From Ceratotherium simum simum (Eukaryota; Chordata; Mammalia; Perissodactyla; Rhinocerotidae), in contig NW_004454173.1 in assembly GCF_000283155.1 (NCBI RefSeq), positions 12,035,359-12,099,358 on the forward strand: 64,000 nt of DNA. Direction: 5' to 3'. Positions 48,545 to 61,109 of this stretch are shown here, piece after piece. How positions within the stretch are numbered: the first letter of the stretch is position 1; every line of letters begins with the position of its first letter. The position numbers were made by a program, and so were the translations under genes. The notes under the pieces are model-generated. The model saw only the letters and a list, made by a program, of their open reading frames with translations. It was not told the DNA's origin and searched no databases.

Positions 48545-48835
48545 ATTAGTTATCTGTATCTGTGTAACAAATTATTACCCTAGAATTTTATTTGAATGTT
48601 TAATGACATGACATCTGGCTGCCCCCAGAACGAGTGATTCAAGAAAGTAAGTCAGAAGCTGCCATGTCTTATGTGACGTAGCATTAGAAGTCCCATTTCA
48701 TCGTTATGCAGTGTCATATTAGTTATTGCACAGGTTGTGTCTGTTCACTGTGGGAGGGAACTACATAAGAGAGTGTATTCCAGGAGGTAAGACTCATCGG
48801 GGGCCATCTTGTAGGCTGGCAACTTTACTTTGTAC
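48545..48835 (+). mobile_element. Old LTR-like repeat
   Basis: TTAGTTATCTGTATCTGTGT at the start and ACATAAGAGAGTGTATTCCA, GGAGGTAAGACTCATCGGGG, GCCATCTTGTAGGCTGGC at the end: the two ends of a common LTR-like repeat with the middle shortened. Confidence 0.45.
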
Positions 48836-48869
48836 CATAAATTACTTACATGTTCATAGAAATTAAGAA

Positions 48870-49045
48870 CTGAAAAGGACTTTCGGGGTTTTCTCTATTA
48901 GGTCTTTCATTTTTACAGCTGAAGAAATGGAGAATTAGATGGCTTACTGACTGTTTCCCTTGAGGTGATATAGCTAGTTCACAGCAGAGTCCGGACTAGA
49001 ACGCAAGCCTCCAAACTTCAAGACAACTTTGTTCTTTTAGACCTT
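48870..49045 (-). mobile_element. MIR SINE, antisense
   Basis: CATTTTTACAGCTGAAGAAA, GATATAGCTAGTTCACAGCA, GAGTCCGGACTAGAACGCAA. Confidence 0.65.
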
Positions 49046-49209
49046 TTAATGTCACCATTAGCTGTAGTAACATATTACAATTTGGGAATATATGTAAAGT
49101 AAGTATTTAATTGCTTTAATAGATATTCCTAACTATTTATACATTTCTTAAGTTAATTTATTTAAAACATGTCTATCTCATTTTCTCCCCAACTCAACTA
49201 TTAGGATAT

Positions 49210-49240
49210 TCTCTCTCTCTCTCTCTCCTTCTGTCTCTCT
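49210..49240. repeat. (CT)n microsatellite
   Basis: TCTCTCTCTCTCTCTC followed by CTTCTGTCTCTCTC. Confidence 0.85.
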
Positions 49241-49378
49241 CAATTTTATGGTTCTCCAACCTGAATAATGATTGATTTGAAATGATAGGGTGAAGTTCTG
49301 GCTATATATAATATGAAATAATAGGGAATAATATTAACATGCACTTGTAAAAATATGGACATTTTAAGCTATTCTCCC

Positions 49379-49633
49379 CCCCCCCTTTTTTTTTTGGTAA
49401 GGAATATTAGCCCTGAGCTAACATCTGTTGCGAATCCTCCTCTTTTTGCTGAGGAAGATTGGCCCTGGGCTAACATCCATGCCCATTTTCCTCTATTTTA
49501 TATGCGGGATGCCTGCCACAGCATGGCTTGATAAGTGGTGCGTAGGTCTGTGCCTGGGATCCAAACCCATGAACCCCAGGCCACTGAAGCAGAGCACATG
49601 AACTTAACCACTACGCCACTGGCCCGGCCCCCA
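49379..49633 (-). mobile_element. ERE SINE with 14-bp target duplication
   Basis: TAAGCTATTCTCCC occurs at 49365-49378 and 49634-49647. The body runs from the T-rich tail and ATATTAGCCCTGAGCTAACA to CTGGCCCGGCCCC. A C-run follows the left duplication. Confidence 0.95.
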
Positions 49634-49959
49634 TAAGCTATTCTCCCTTTTGATACAAGTACAGTTACTTATATTTTTTGTAGACAAGGAGCAAAAAAGA
49701 AAAGTAAACATAATTAAAAGGATTTTTCTTAAGTTGTTAGGCAGTAGAGAAAATTGAGAAGTGGTATGTCTAGTTACCATAGCTTCCTTTGGAAATAATG
49801 GCTTCTGATTTCCTCAAAGCTGACAGGACTCAGCATTTGGAAGTCAGGCTGCCTTGCCTCAGAAAGATACTTGCTACATGGTATCTTGAAACATAATTAC
49901 TGAAAAAATAAATAAAATAGAAATAGCAAGGGTTAGTAACAATAGCTAAAAATTAAATG

Positions 49960-50530
49960 ACTGACATTGAAGAAAGGCTTGACAAAATCACAGAGAATGC
50001 AGATGTAAAAGCAAGACATTAAAACACAGAGAATATGATAGATATAGAGGACCAGCAAATATCCAGCCTTAAGATAATTGCATGAAGTAGAGAATGGAAA
50101 ATGTGGAAGAGAAAAATTATTCAAAGATACTATAAAGAACTTCATTTGAAAAGAGTAAACAGTTGAATCCTCAAGTCAAAATAATATTTTGGGTCCTAGG
50201 GATTTTGATTGCTTGACTTACCTAGATTAAATGATAGAACTTTGATATTTCTTCAGGTATTCAGAAGGAAGGGCAACTCATTTCAAAAGGGGGAAAATCT
50301 TAGCAAATATTTTTCCAGGAATAGTCAATGCTGGAGACGAATGGAGCAATCTCTATACACGTTGAAATAAAGTGTGGTCCAGGAATATTATTCCTAGCCA
50401 AGATACCATTCAAGTATAAATTTGACAGGTAGACATTCCCAAATACCCATGAGTTCCTCTTGAAAAAATATCACTTAATTATGAAATCCAGCCAATTAAA
50501 ATATAAAACAAATTGGTAACAAAATTGGCA
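49960..50530 (+). mobile_element. Old L1/HAL1-like fragment, sense (weak)
   Basis: GGTCCAGGAATATTATTCCT, AGCCAAGATACCATTCAAGT, AGACATTCCCAAATACCCAT resemble the L1/HAL1 motif order AGAATCCTATATCCAGC, ATCCTTCAAATATGA, GACTTTCCCAGATAAAC. Confidence 0.4.
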
Positions 50531-51139
50531 GTGACCCTATTTAATATGAAACACTAGACATTTATGCAGTTTATGATTATGGAATCTAATATATTTGTTA
50601 TGAAGTTTGACAGTTTGAAAAATAACATGCCAACAAAATTTGGAGTTGGGAGGAACTTTGAGTATTCTCATGTTTCAGTTAATAACATCTAAAATTAAAA
50701 ATGTACCTATAAAGACATGATTACTCCAGTGTATTAATATTTTTCACAATTTTTAACCTTAGATCTTTTAGAAAATATCCATTTGAAATTCAGAAATTCA
50801 TGTATTTTCACTCAAGTTGAGCTTCCATTAAATTCAAGTAAAATTAAAGGTATTACGTTTAAAAACCACAAATAATATCACCCATTTATATAAAAGCTTT
50901 TTTTTTAAAAATCTATTTCCGCATATGCATTGAAATGGTTGGAATATGTTAATGTAAATGATAGCCATTTCTGTGTGGTAGCCTTTGAGGTTTTTTTCCT
51001 ACATACTTTTGTTTATTATTTTAATTCTTTCAAATTTTCAAAGTTAGTATGTACTAACTTTTACAAAAGTTAGTAAAGTAAATATAAATTTAGGAAATAG
51101 TTATTTACTGTAAAATAAAAGTTTGTGTATTTAGGAAAA

Positions 51140-51290
51140 CGTTATGATTCTCACAGATGAAAAAAAGTGAGACCCAGAAGTGATGTGACTTAAGCTAAAT
51201 ATTTAGTTTGTTTTATAACTAAGCCAAGAGTCCAGGTCTTCTGATTCTTTGTCTACTGCTCTGTTTATTCTGTTACACAAGTAATAATAC
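51140..51290 (-). mobile_element. MIR SINE fragment, antisense
   Basis: CTCACAGATGAAAAAAAGTG, AGAAGTGATGTGACTTAAGC, AGTCCAGGTCTTCTGATTC. Confidence 0.5.
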
Positions 51291-52149
51291 ATGGAATTAA
51301 GATGTTTCTAGGATAGTGGTATATAAAGCCACTGTATATCACAAAGAGAACAAATAATAGGCTCCGTGTTGTGTGTGTGTATGTTTAAAAAGGCTGAAAA
51401 TTTTTAGTAAGGCAAATTGAACTATTTTAGTACATGTGCTATTAATATTTTGTGAATAAAATTATATTGTTTAGGTAGCATTTAGAAAACTTTACAATGT
51501 AGGCATAAAAGATGGCAGCACAGTCTTAACACTGAATATCATGGATTCTTGGACTGTTAAAATATTGCTAAATATAAATATCACTGGGGCTTAGATTTGC
51601 ACAATTACTTTGTGTGTATGCATGCCTGATTTTATAAAAGCAGATGTGCCCGTATGTTAGTTGAGTGCTTAAACATTACTAATTTGCTTGTTTGCCAGAA
51701 AGATAATCTGAATTAATGACAACTGTGAATTGTATAACATTTGATGATAAATACAGATGTACTGCTTTTGAGTTCATGTAAACCAAAATCAGTCTGACAA
51801 ACTATTTCCAAGTAGACAGCACATTGGACCTGATATAATTAATAGGTAAGGGTAATTGGTAAATAGTACCATCCATTTATACACCAATAATTAGCTTATT
51901 TGTGTTCTGAAGAAATTTGTTTTTGTAAGTTAAAATATTACTACCAACCTTCACCCCAGTGAATATTTATATATTTAATTTACTTTTAAAACAAATATTC
52001 TTCTACAGTTTAAGAAAATTGACCCTACCCACTCTTTTAGCTTAATTTCCCACTCCTCCTCCTTCCTCCTAACCTCCCTTTTCACTTTTACTTTCTATTC
52101 TCCTCTGTACCATATGCTCGAGCCATATAAAGTTAGATTGATATTTCCT

Positions 52150-52505
52150 GATACAATATGCTCTTTCATATTGCTGTGTCTTTGCTCATGCTCTTCCTTC
52201 TGCTTGAAATGTTTTTCCCTTCATTCATCACCCAACTCTTCCTTAATTTTTAGGGTGGCTCAGGTGTGGCTGCCGTTTTTAAGCTCCTAGCTGCACCAGA
52301 CATTGTCTCTTCTTGCTCTAGTCCAAACCCTCATACTGAATCCTGACTGTTACTACATGTAGTGTAATTCATATTTCGTAATTTGTGTCTGACTTTTCAA
52401 CCAGGTTGTGAACGCCTTGAGCAAAGTAGCTATTTCTGATTCATGCTCGTGTCCTTAAGTATCTGGCATGTAACAAGCACTTGGCAAAAATTTTTTTTTT
52501 TTGAG
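52150..52505 (+). mobile_element. L2 LINE 3' end, sense
   Basis: TTTGCTCATGCTCTTCCTTC, TGCTTGAAATGTTTTTCCC, AGGTTGTGAACGCCTTGAGC, GTATCTGGCATGTAACAAGC. Confidence 0.7.
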
Positions 52506-53149
52506 TGAGTTGTGATTCTTAGTCCTACAGAGATCATATTATCAGATTTTCTTTTTCTTTCTCCTCTCCTTTCTTTCCCTCCTTCTTGTCTCTCTCCAAC
52601 CCCTCTTTTACTCTTCTTCTCATTCCCCTCCTCTGTCCTTCTCAGTTTTGTTCTTTTCTTTGGTGATATACAGAAGACAGGCAAGTTCAGTAGTAAGTGT
52701 TTGCCAGGAAAAAGGTGTCATAAAATCTGCCAATGGATACTCCTTCCTTGTTCTTAGAGATAATCTGGGTGGGTTTATTTATGAGGAAACATTATTTAGA
52801 AAAAGAATCTTGATTTCATTAGAAAATTCCTCCTTAAATATCAAAGTCTATTAATAGCATTATTTAACTGTATGCATAGAAAAGAAATAAGGCATGATGG
52901 GTCTATACAAACTTCAAAATAAGAATTTGGCAGAGAGACTTACAATTCTACAGAGAACACAATGGCACTTCCCAGATCTTTGCTTTGATATTCGCTCTTT
53001 GCTTGTCAAGAGCCTTACCTTAAATCTGTTGACTCAAGTTGGTCACCTTTACTCATTGAGTATGAAGACCTCTCCTTGTTTCTTTCCCTTCCTTTCACAG
53101 TAATAAAGGTAAATGTAACTTACTCTGGTAATTTTTGACACAACAAGAG

Positions 53150-53470
53150 ATTCCAGTTTTTTAAAAGATGATCCATAGACATGATAAAACATTCAAATAG
53201 TACACAAGGGTATATACAGTGGCAAATAATTTCCCCCATCAACCCTCCCTCCAACTCCTCAGTTCCCCTTCCCATAGGCAATTGCCTCTATCACTTTCTT
53301 ATGCATCCTTTCAGAGATATCTTCCCTATCTGTGAGGAAGAAAATAAATATATGACACACCAGTGGATTACCTTACTTGTTGGAGTAATCTCCTAGCTAT
53401 GTCTTTGGTTTTTGAGAGCTCTGCTTGCTTGATTCTGTCCTTATTGGTTCACATTTTTTTCTTTTTAACT
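53150..53470 (-). mobile_element. L1M fragment, antisense (weak)
   Basis: AAAACATTCAAATAGTACAC, ACTCCTCAGTTCCCCTTCCC, AGGCAATTGCCTCTATCACT and GCATCCTTTCAGAGATATCT fit an antisense L1M 3' segment. Confidence 0.45.
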
Positions 53471-54906
53471 GCATGAAAATAAGAACCACTTGTTGACCAT
53501 GAGTTCTTGGGAAGAAAATTTAATATTTTAATAGCCACTTAAAACATGAAAAATATTAATTCTGAGACTTTGGAATTAGAAATGACTTTGCAATGAGTCT
53601 GTCTTCAACCCAACATAGCCAGTTCATTTGTCACATGAGATAAAAAGAGACAGAAAAGGGGTAGAGTTTATGCTTTTGCTGAAATCTGAACATCTTAAAC
53701 TGCAGAATTTTTCTTTTATCTTTGCATCATAGGGCCAAAGAATAGACACCATTGGGATAATCCATTGAGATGTCTCTTTCTCCTCTTGAGCAAACAATAG
53801 GGAGTACTAATAATGGAAAAGGTTTCATTGCCTAGATGACAGCGTCATAGAACCCATGTGTCATTTATCCATTTCCTAAATCTGGATTAGTGTCTAGAAT
53901 ACATTAGGTATGTGGGAGAAGAGTGAGAACACAGTCAAAACCTGTGATTCTCGACCTTCAGACAAAAGGTTTCAAGACCTTTTGTTACTACCATGTAACT
54001 TTAGGGTTCAGTACCTCAGTGAAATCCTGCTTAAAACATTGTTTTCCTAGTCTCCTGGAATTTGTTGGAAATAGGTTTTATACTTCAGGCAAAGGACAGT
54101 AATGTTCTTTCACCTCCTTCTGCCACTCCGTCTGCCTTGAAAGAAATCTCCATGGGGGAAAAGAGGTGGTGTTAGTGCTATATTTTGGGAATTTTACACA
54201 TTGTCATTTCATTATAGGGGAAAAACAAATGAAAGCATTTCTGTGTTGACTTGGGAAAATGTCATATTCTGCAGTTTGGGTTATTTTATCTATATTTTGT
54301 TAAAACACACGCACATATATAACATATAGTGTTGTACAATAAATGGAAGAAAATAGAAAGTACTTGGTTGATACTTTGGAAACAAAGCCTAGTCTTTTTG
54401 GGCAAATGATGAATTGTTCCCTCATAAGAATAGTTGTGTGAATATATTTCTGACTTAAATGAATGTGGAGTTAGTTTAAAATTTTCGCATTTCAATATGA
54501 AGAAACTCAGATTTACCTTTGAACTTGATATTAATAGTCTGTGTGGCTTTCTATTGGCCTATCACTTGTCATTGTTTTCAGTGAACGGCAAAAAAGGTTG
54601 ATATTTCAGGTTTAGATTAAAGTATTTAAGAACATGAAAAGGGCATAAGATTCTGCTTCCGAAAGCTTATAATACATTATATCTTTGAACTTCAATGTCC
54701 TTGTTCTGACAGCTGTGTTATACCTCAGCCAGGCAGCAAGATGATATACAAGAAAAACCCAAGTCTTTTTTTTAAAGGACTAACCCTCAGTTGTTGATAT
54801 TCTTACCTCACTGGGGTTTTGTATAGCTTAATTAGCGTTGGTAAAACAGCTTGATATCCTTGGATGAAAGGCAGTTAAGCTATTAAAGGTTAGGTAGCAC
54901 TATTAT

Positions 54907-55556
54907 TGTTGCCCCACAAAAATGAGGTTCTCCTACCCGATGCACATAAACAAGCCAATTAATTATGGCATCAGCTTTTGGGAGAGAAATCAGCTTTATT
55001 CTGCGAGATTGATCTGCAGGGAGATAGGGAGCATGTACCCTCAGATCTGTCTCTGATTCAGGATTTGGGGCAAAATTTAAGAGGTTAGAACAGGCTGACA
55101 CGCAGAAATGCTGGCAAGACAGGTTTTGAATGGTGGGCTTCAAGCATTTATGATAGGGTTCTAAACTTTTATGATAAGGTCCTAAACATTTATGATAAGG
55201 TTCTAAACATTTATGGTAAGGTTTTAAACATTTATGGTGAGGTGGGGAAGGAATTTTAACGCCGGATCTTCCTGAATGACAGACCCCTTGTTTCTGATAC
55301 GAGTCTGACTTTTAAGTTACCGTCACGTCCCAGTCCTTTGGTTCTGTGGGGAGGAGAATCTTCTGTTCTGCGGTCATTGCAGGTCAAGATTTCTTCTACA
55401 CATGCTCTGGCTACATGACTTTGCAAATTTTCTGAAAGACAGTTCTTAATTACTCTGTTGATAAGAGATAAGGTCAGTTGAACAGGTCCTGGAGGGCCCG
55501 TGGTTACATTATGATTGTGATTTTGCAAACCAATGATCGTTTTTTCATTGGTAACA
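54907..55556 (-). mobile_element. Candidate solo LTR of an endogenous retrovirus (ERV1-like)
   Basis: On the - strand the unit begins TGTTACCAATG and ends GGGGCAACA, so the ends are TG...CA with short inverted repeats. An AATAAA polyadenylation signal lies near its 3' end (GCAGAATAAAGCTGATTTC), with GGTAGGAGAACC after it. Less AT-rich than the surroundings. It has no internal gag, pol or env region beside it, hence a solo LTR. Flanking target repeats are not clear. Two open frames on its - strand (90 and 86 codons) cross ordinary LTR sequence and are not credible genes. Confidence 0.6.
55145..55242. repeat. 21-bp tandem repeat array, 4.7 copies
   Basis: Unit CATTTATGATAAGGTTCTAA plus A at 55145, 55166, 55187, 55208 and a partial copy at 55229-55242, each with one to three changes. 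The array lies inside the candidate LTR. Confidence 0.95.
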
Positions 55557-55739
55557 TGAGAGGAAGCTGAGCAGAATCTTTATCTTGGTTTTGATCTCTC
55601 AGGTAGTGTAGTTTGAAGCTAGACTGTTTCATAAAGTGGTCCCCATCTTTAATATGTTAGCTGAAAATTAGTTGTTGCCTTTCTTTTAAACTATTCTGGT
55701 ACATTAACCAAGAGAATTGTGCACTGTTAAAGCAGGATT

Positions 55740-55772
55740 TTGTGTGTGTGTGTGTGGGGCTGTGTGTGTGTG
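55740..55772. repeat. (TG)n microsatellite
   Basis: TGTGTGTGTGTGTGTG, GGGC, TGTGTGTGTGTG. Confidence 0.9.
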
Positions 55773-56769
55773 ATGTATAGTCTAGTAGCAGTGCACTTTA
55801 CTGATATGGTTAACACTCCAGACAAGTCACAGATTGATTATAAGAATTCTTTGCATGACTTGGTTGTGACTAAAAAGGTGTAAAGTCTATTGCAAGATAA
55901 CAAAAAACAATTTTTTTTTTAACTGGAAATAAACAAAAGGTCATTGCTTCTAGATCTCACCTCCTAGTTCTTCAGGAAGTTTCCAGTTGCTTATTAACTG
56001 AGGGATTAATTATGAGGCTTTTCTGCAGCTTTGTGCATTTGCAGCCGTATGTGCAATTGGTTTTTTGCCAGCTCCATTTTTAAAACAGGCACTGAATGCC
56101 TTTGGATAAATATGAGGATTTTTGACTTTAGTTTTGTGTCATAATTGTTTCTCTGCTGGAAAGTAGTTCACGAAAAATGATTGTGTGAGTGTGACTTGAA
56201 ATAAAGTTATACATTTGTAATTTATGAACAAAAGCATGACCAGGTTTGATGGAGGAGGAGGAGTGACCTATGACCTATTTTTTTCCTTCATTCAAACAGC
56301 GACTTCTTATAGGGGATGTAATTATATTCTCTTAGAGAATAAATACACAAGTGGTGACACCTTCTTTAATTATCAAAGATATAAAGGGTTGTTCAAACTT
56401 CAGCCTTTGGTGGAAAACAAAAGAGAACTCTACCAGAGGATGGGCTTGCATTTAAGGAATGTCATTCTTTCATGCAGATAGCCTAGTTCTATCTAATAAT
56501 GATACTAATGGACATTTTAATTTGTCATAGGACAGTTTATCCCCCAGGATACAATCTCAAAGGTTTTTAGGCATAGTCAGTCACCTTTTCCCCTAAAATA
56601 ATCCTTGTGGATCTGCTATCCATTGATTTATTGCAACTTTGTTTGAACCTGAGTGGGTTGCCAGCATTAGGAACAATGCATTTCATGTATTTCTATCTTT
56701 TGTGGAAAATATTCCTCTCTTTTACTTGTTGGAAAACTATCTCTAGTCATTCTTTAATGCATCATTATT

Positions 56770-56855
56770 GTGATATGCTTTTCTTGAGCACATACTATAT
56801 GCCAGCATTTGGGCTGGGCTGTGCCATGTTCATGGAGTTGAATAAGACATGGTAG
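56770..56855 (-). mobile_element. L2-like fragment, antisense
   Basis: TTGAGCACATACTATATGCC, AGCATTTGGGCTG and CATGGAGTTGAATAAGAC. Confidence 0.45.
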
Positions 56856-57504
56856 CTGCTCTCCAGGTGGAGAATTATTATTATTTGTGGATATATTGGG
56901 AATTTTGCTCTCCTTCCCTCCTTTCCTTTGTTTTTTTTTAAAGCAACAGATAAAATTTACAGTTATATTACCTTTCACATGATGCTGCAGCATATCTTCA
57001 CTGTGTCTTCTAGAAATTCTTTAGCAGTGAGAAGATGATTATTTTATTGTTTATAAAGTGCTTTTTGTTTTTCAAATTAAAGTCAATCTTCTTCCACAAA
57101 TTATGTTTCTTTTTATTTAACTGGATAGGAATAATGAGAAATCAAAAAACGTAAAATTTCTTTTGAGTAGTTTTAGGATACCTTTTTTGCTTTATGAGTA
57201 AATATTCACTGTTACTCCTGGTGGCTGGATCCAATCTACCAGCACCTTTTCCTTCCTCCTAATGGGCAGGTTGCCCTTTTGCCTGTGTTCCATGTCTTGT
57301 TGGCATTTACCAAGTATGTTCCAGTGCTGAGACTTGACATCCATCCCACTACTCAGAAGATGGTTTGTCTCATTTTGTGGCTCTCAACTGAGTTCCAAAT
57401 AGGTCAGGCATTATGAACCACCAGTAGGTGGTATAATTAATTTAGAAGTATTATGTTAACTTGTCCCTATTTTCTTTCGCATTTTTTCGTGTTAGATTCA
57501 GAAT

Positions 57505-57590
57505 CAGTGATTTAAAATCTGGCTGATCATCAGAATTATCTGAGGTTTTGTTTTTTTTTTTTTCTTAATTAGATTTCTGGACCATTTTAA
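57505..57590 (+). mobile_element. MER5-like fragment (weak)
   Basis: GCTGATCATCAGAATTATCT, GAGGTTTT then TAGATTTCTGGACC matches part of MER5A. Confidence 0.4.
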
Positions 57591-58004
57591 AGAATTAATA
57601 TTGTTTGTGAAGGGGAAGAACCTGATTGCTCTCCTCTTCCCCATTCATTGTTTTCCTGTAAGATTCTGTCAACTGTTACTTAAAGGTGGTATCCTTGATT
57701 CAGTTAGGAATCTGATTCTCTAAATTGTTTTGAGAGGGAAGCTTCTGAAATCTCAGCTCTTTCCTTTTACTTCTTGAATATTGTCTCTCTCCACTTCTAT
57801 TATTTTTGATAATTTTACTCTGGACTTGTTATGGAAGTAGGGAAGCAGAAAGAGACTCTTTCCCTGATTCTTCCTATCTAGTATGCCATCAAACTCCTCA
57901 ACATCTCTAGCCATAATTACTGTTCCCTTAGTTCCAACTCTCACTGCCATAGTTACTGATCTATTTCCCTTGCTATCTTTCATTCTCTATACTATAGCTG
58001 AAGT

Positions 58005-58575
58005 GAATACTCTTGACAATCTTATCTTGCCACAACTTTTTTAAAACCTTCAATAGCTCCCAATTGCTTACAATAATAAACATCTAACTTTTTTTGCGTG
58101 ATGTAAGAGGTCTGTATGATCTGCCTCTTACCTACCTCTTTGCTTTCATTTATCACCACTTCCACTCTAAAATCAGTAGTACTGAACTGCTTTGCCGTTC
58201 CATTTCACACCACCAATCCTTTGCACATGCTGTTCTTTCTGCCTAAAATGCTTTCCACTGCCTTTGGCCTAGTTCTAGTTTATCTTTTAAAGTATAGTTC
58301 ATGCATTGTCCTCTCTGTAAAGCCATCTTTGCCTCTCTTCAATCTATCTAGCCACTCTGCAATGTTAATCACTTTCTCCTGTCTGCTATCTAGACCCAAA
58401 TTTGCTATTGTAATTGTTTGCTTACTTGCCTGCCCTTCCCTACTAGAGTGTGAGCTTCTTAAGGGTAGAGTAAAGGTAGGATCCTTGTCTTACCTATTTG
58501 GTATCCCCCAGTAGTTGTCCCAGCATCAGGTACAGTTAAACCCACAGTAAATATTTATTGAATAAAATTAAATTG
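58005..58575 (+). mobile_element. L2 LINE 3' end, sense
   Basis: GTCTGTATGATCTGCCTCTT, CTTTGCACATGCTGTTCTTT, TGCCTAAAATGCTTTCC, AGAGTGTGAGCTTCTTAAGG, CCCAGCATCAGGTACAG, AGTAAATATTTATTGAATAA: a complete L2 3' order. Confidence 0.88.
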
Positions 58576-58766
58576 GTATAAAATTGAATTGGACTGAAGA
58601 CCAAAAACATAAAGAGATTAAATTAACTCTGAAGCCGTTGTGAGGCTATATTGAGATTGTGAGTGGAGATCCCCTGTAGATTATATCAGAAAGCAGAGTG
58701 ATTGGCTTAAATGAGTGGGGCGTTTACTCTGGGATTCTACAATCTGACATTCAGAAATGTGATATA

Positions 58767-58831
58767 AGCGACCCCTCTTAGGGGGTCGTTAGCATTACAA
58801 GAATGCTACCATTCCTGTAAATGGTAGCATT
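58767..58831. other. Two adjoining hairpins (perfect inverted repeats)
   Basis: Hairpin 1: CGACCCC and GGGGTCG around a short loop (about 58769-58789). Hairpin 2: AATGCTACCATT at 58802-58813 and AATGGTAGCATT at 58820-58831, a perfect 12-bp stem with loop CCTGTA. The linker AGCATTACAAGAATGCT can form a competing 6-bp stem. I know no family for it. Confidence 0.75.
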
Positions 58832-61109
58832 GATTAAATCAGTGCTGCCCCAGAGTTGTGAGAGCATAGTCTCCAAATAGCAAGTTCTGTGCATGGTATT
58901 TTGGCAGTTTCTTTTCCACTTTCTTTACATGTCGTAGATCCAGCTTAGTTTCTTTCAACTAGTCTTCAGGCAATTGGTCAGTTCCTCCAGGTTTCAATGT
59001 TGTTTGTGATCCCCAACATAATTCCATAGGATTTCCAATCTAATCCTATACTGCCTGTTGATCTTGACCATGTATTTTCTTGAATCGTTTACTTGAACCA
59101 CCGTAAAACACAGTCACTCGCACTCCACTCCTTTTGTGAGTCTTTATGTGTCACCAATGTATACCTTTTATTTACTTTTTTTAAGTGACAAAGTAAAGAA
59201 AGTATCCACTATTTTTGATAATGAATAATATAACTTAACTAAAATGAATCTTGAAGTTAAGTGGGGAATCTACTACATTTATTTTGAAACAGGTATAATT
59301 GTTCCTTTAGCAAACAAACCAGATTTTCTTTTGTTCTTGGAATGCATGGATTTTTATCATGAACACTATAGATTCTATATTTCACAGAGTAAGGATATAG
59401 ACTAAACTTATCTACCTAATATCCATGTAAGAGAATGTTATATTAATACAGAAATTAAAATAGTTGTGAGATGATGTGCTTTCCTAATGTGTGCTTTTCT
59501 AGTGAATTTCACAGTGCCCATTTGACTTTAGAAATCTCAATTAAAAGTAATTAGAAATTAATTAAAGTGAAAAACCATTTTCAAATGTGAATTATTAAAA
59601 TATAAATGAGAATACTTAATCTTTTTAATGGCATTTATCTAGCACAATATATTTATTGTGTTTATTAATTAATAACCCTTAAGTCTCCCGTAATTATCTG
59701 GATATCATTAACATGAGTGGATTTAATAACTAGAATTTCATCAGATTTCAAAAGTATTTAGATAGAGACTTTTCTTCAACCTTGTTGTATCTATTTGAAA
59801 ATTTTAATATGAACTAAAATATTAGAATTTCTTTTTTGAGGTGAAATGATAAAGAAAATTTGTTTTCAGCGTTCACTTCATCTTCCTTTACAAGTAAAGT
59901 ATCATGTTTCCTCATTTCCAAGATATACCTCAGTCTTAAACTGGAAGTTTAAAACCAATTACGTGATTTTGAGAAGAAAGTCCACTTTGAATTAAATAGA
60001 ATTGACATATATTCTTTATCAAAGAACTTGGTAAAAATGATATATTTATCTTCTGCTGCATTTTCTTCTATCAATTCTAGTCTATAACATTACTGCTGTG
60101 GCTGATAATTACTCTGTGTTTCTTAAATAATATCCTGTAGGCTAGAAAATATAAACTCATAACAGTGGAAATGAAGTTTGTAAAATGACCTGAAAACTGG
60201 TGATCTGCCATCTAAAACCTTTGTCAGTAGAATTGAAATTAATTTTTGTCCCCTTTAGAGCCTGTGGGGTTTTTTTGCCCCGTTGGAATGCTTATTTTTT
60301 TAACTGGGTTGAATAAATGTGTATAGAGATGATCACATGCACTTACATATGCAAAATGGAAAGTTATAATTTTGATGTGTTATGATTTTAACTATAGATC
60401 TACTAATAATAAAAACCACATTTTTACTTGGATGTAAGTATGCATAGTTTGAAGATTAAATGTACTTATTAATCATTGCTTTGACAGCAGCAGTGTTCAG
60501 TTAGAATTCTTGGTATTGTCATATAATTTATATAGTATTCTTTCCAAAGCTGTTAATTCATTCACAGCAGTTAAGACTATTGTTCTGGAGAAAGATTGTC
60601 TTCCTTTCTTATATGATAAGCTATTTTAATGTTACTGAAATTTTTAAAAGCCATCTTTCTTTCATTTTCCTTTATATTTTCCTAGGAAACTATGGTGTGG
60701 GTGTGCAGAATAGCTGGGGAAGTTACTAAATCTTAGTCTTTTGACAGTTTTTGACTAACATCTCCAAGATAGCATAATAAGGAACCAGATAGGAAACTAC
60801 ACAATTCTTTGATGACGTAAGAGATTCTTTAAAAAAAAAAATCATAGCTTAAAATTTGTGATTATTTTCTCTCATAGGACTTACTATATTCTAGTATATT
60901 GAGTTTTCTAAGCATGACCCTGTGTAAACACTTACTTTGATATGTAGAATTTTATTAAATTTTTTCTAGGTCAGTCTTCCTAGTTAGCTCTGCAGCATAA
61001 TTCATAAGAAGAAGCTGTCATCCTATTCTTTATAGTCTTTATAAACTTTAGGGATGTACCATGAAGATATTCCACAATATTCTGTGCTGTTCTACAATAG
61101 AACACAACA

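Noticed and set aside
55256..55528. 90-codon - strand ORF
   Set aside because: It lies inside the candidate LTR, where coding is not expected, and matches no retroviral gene that I know.
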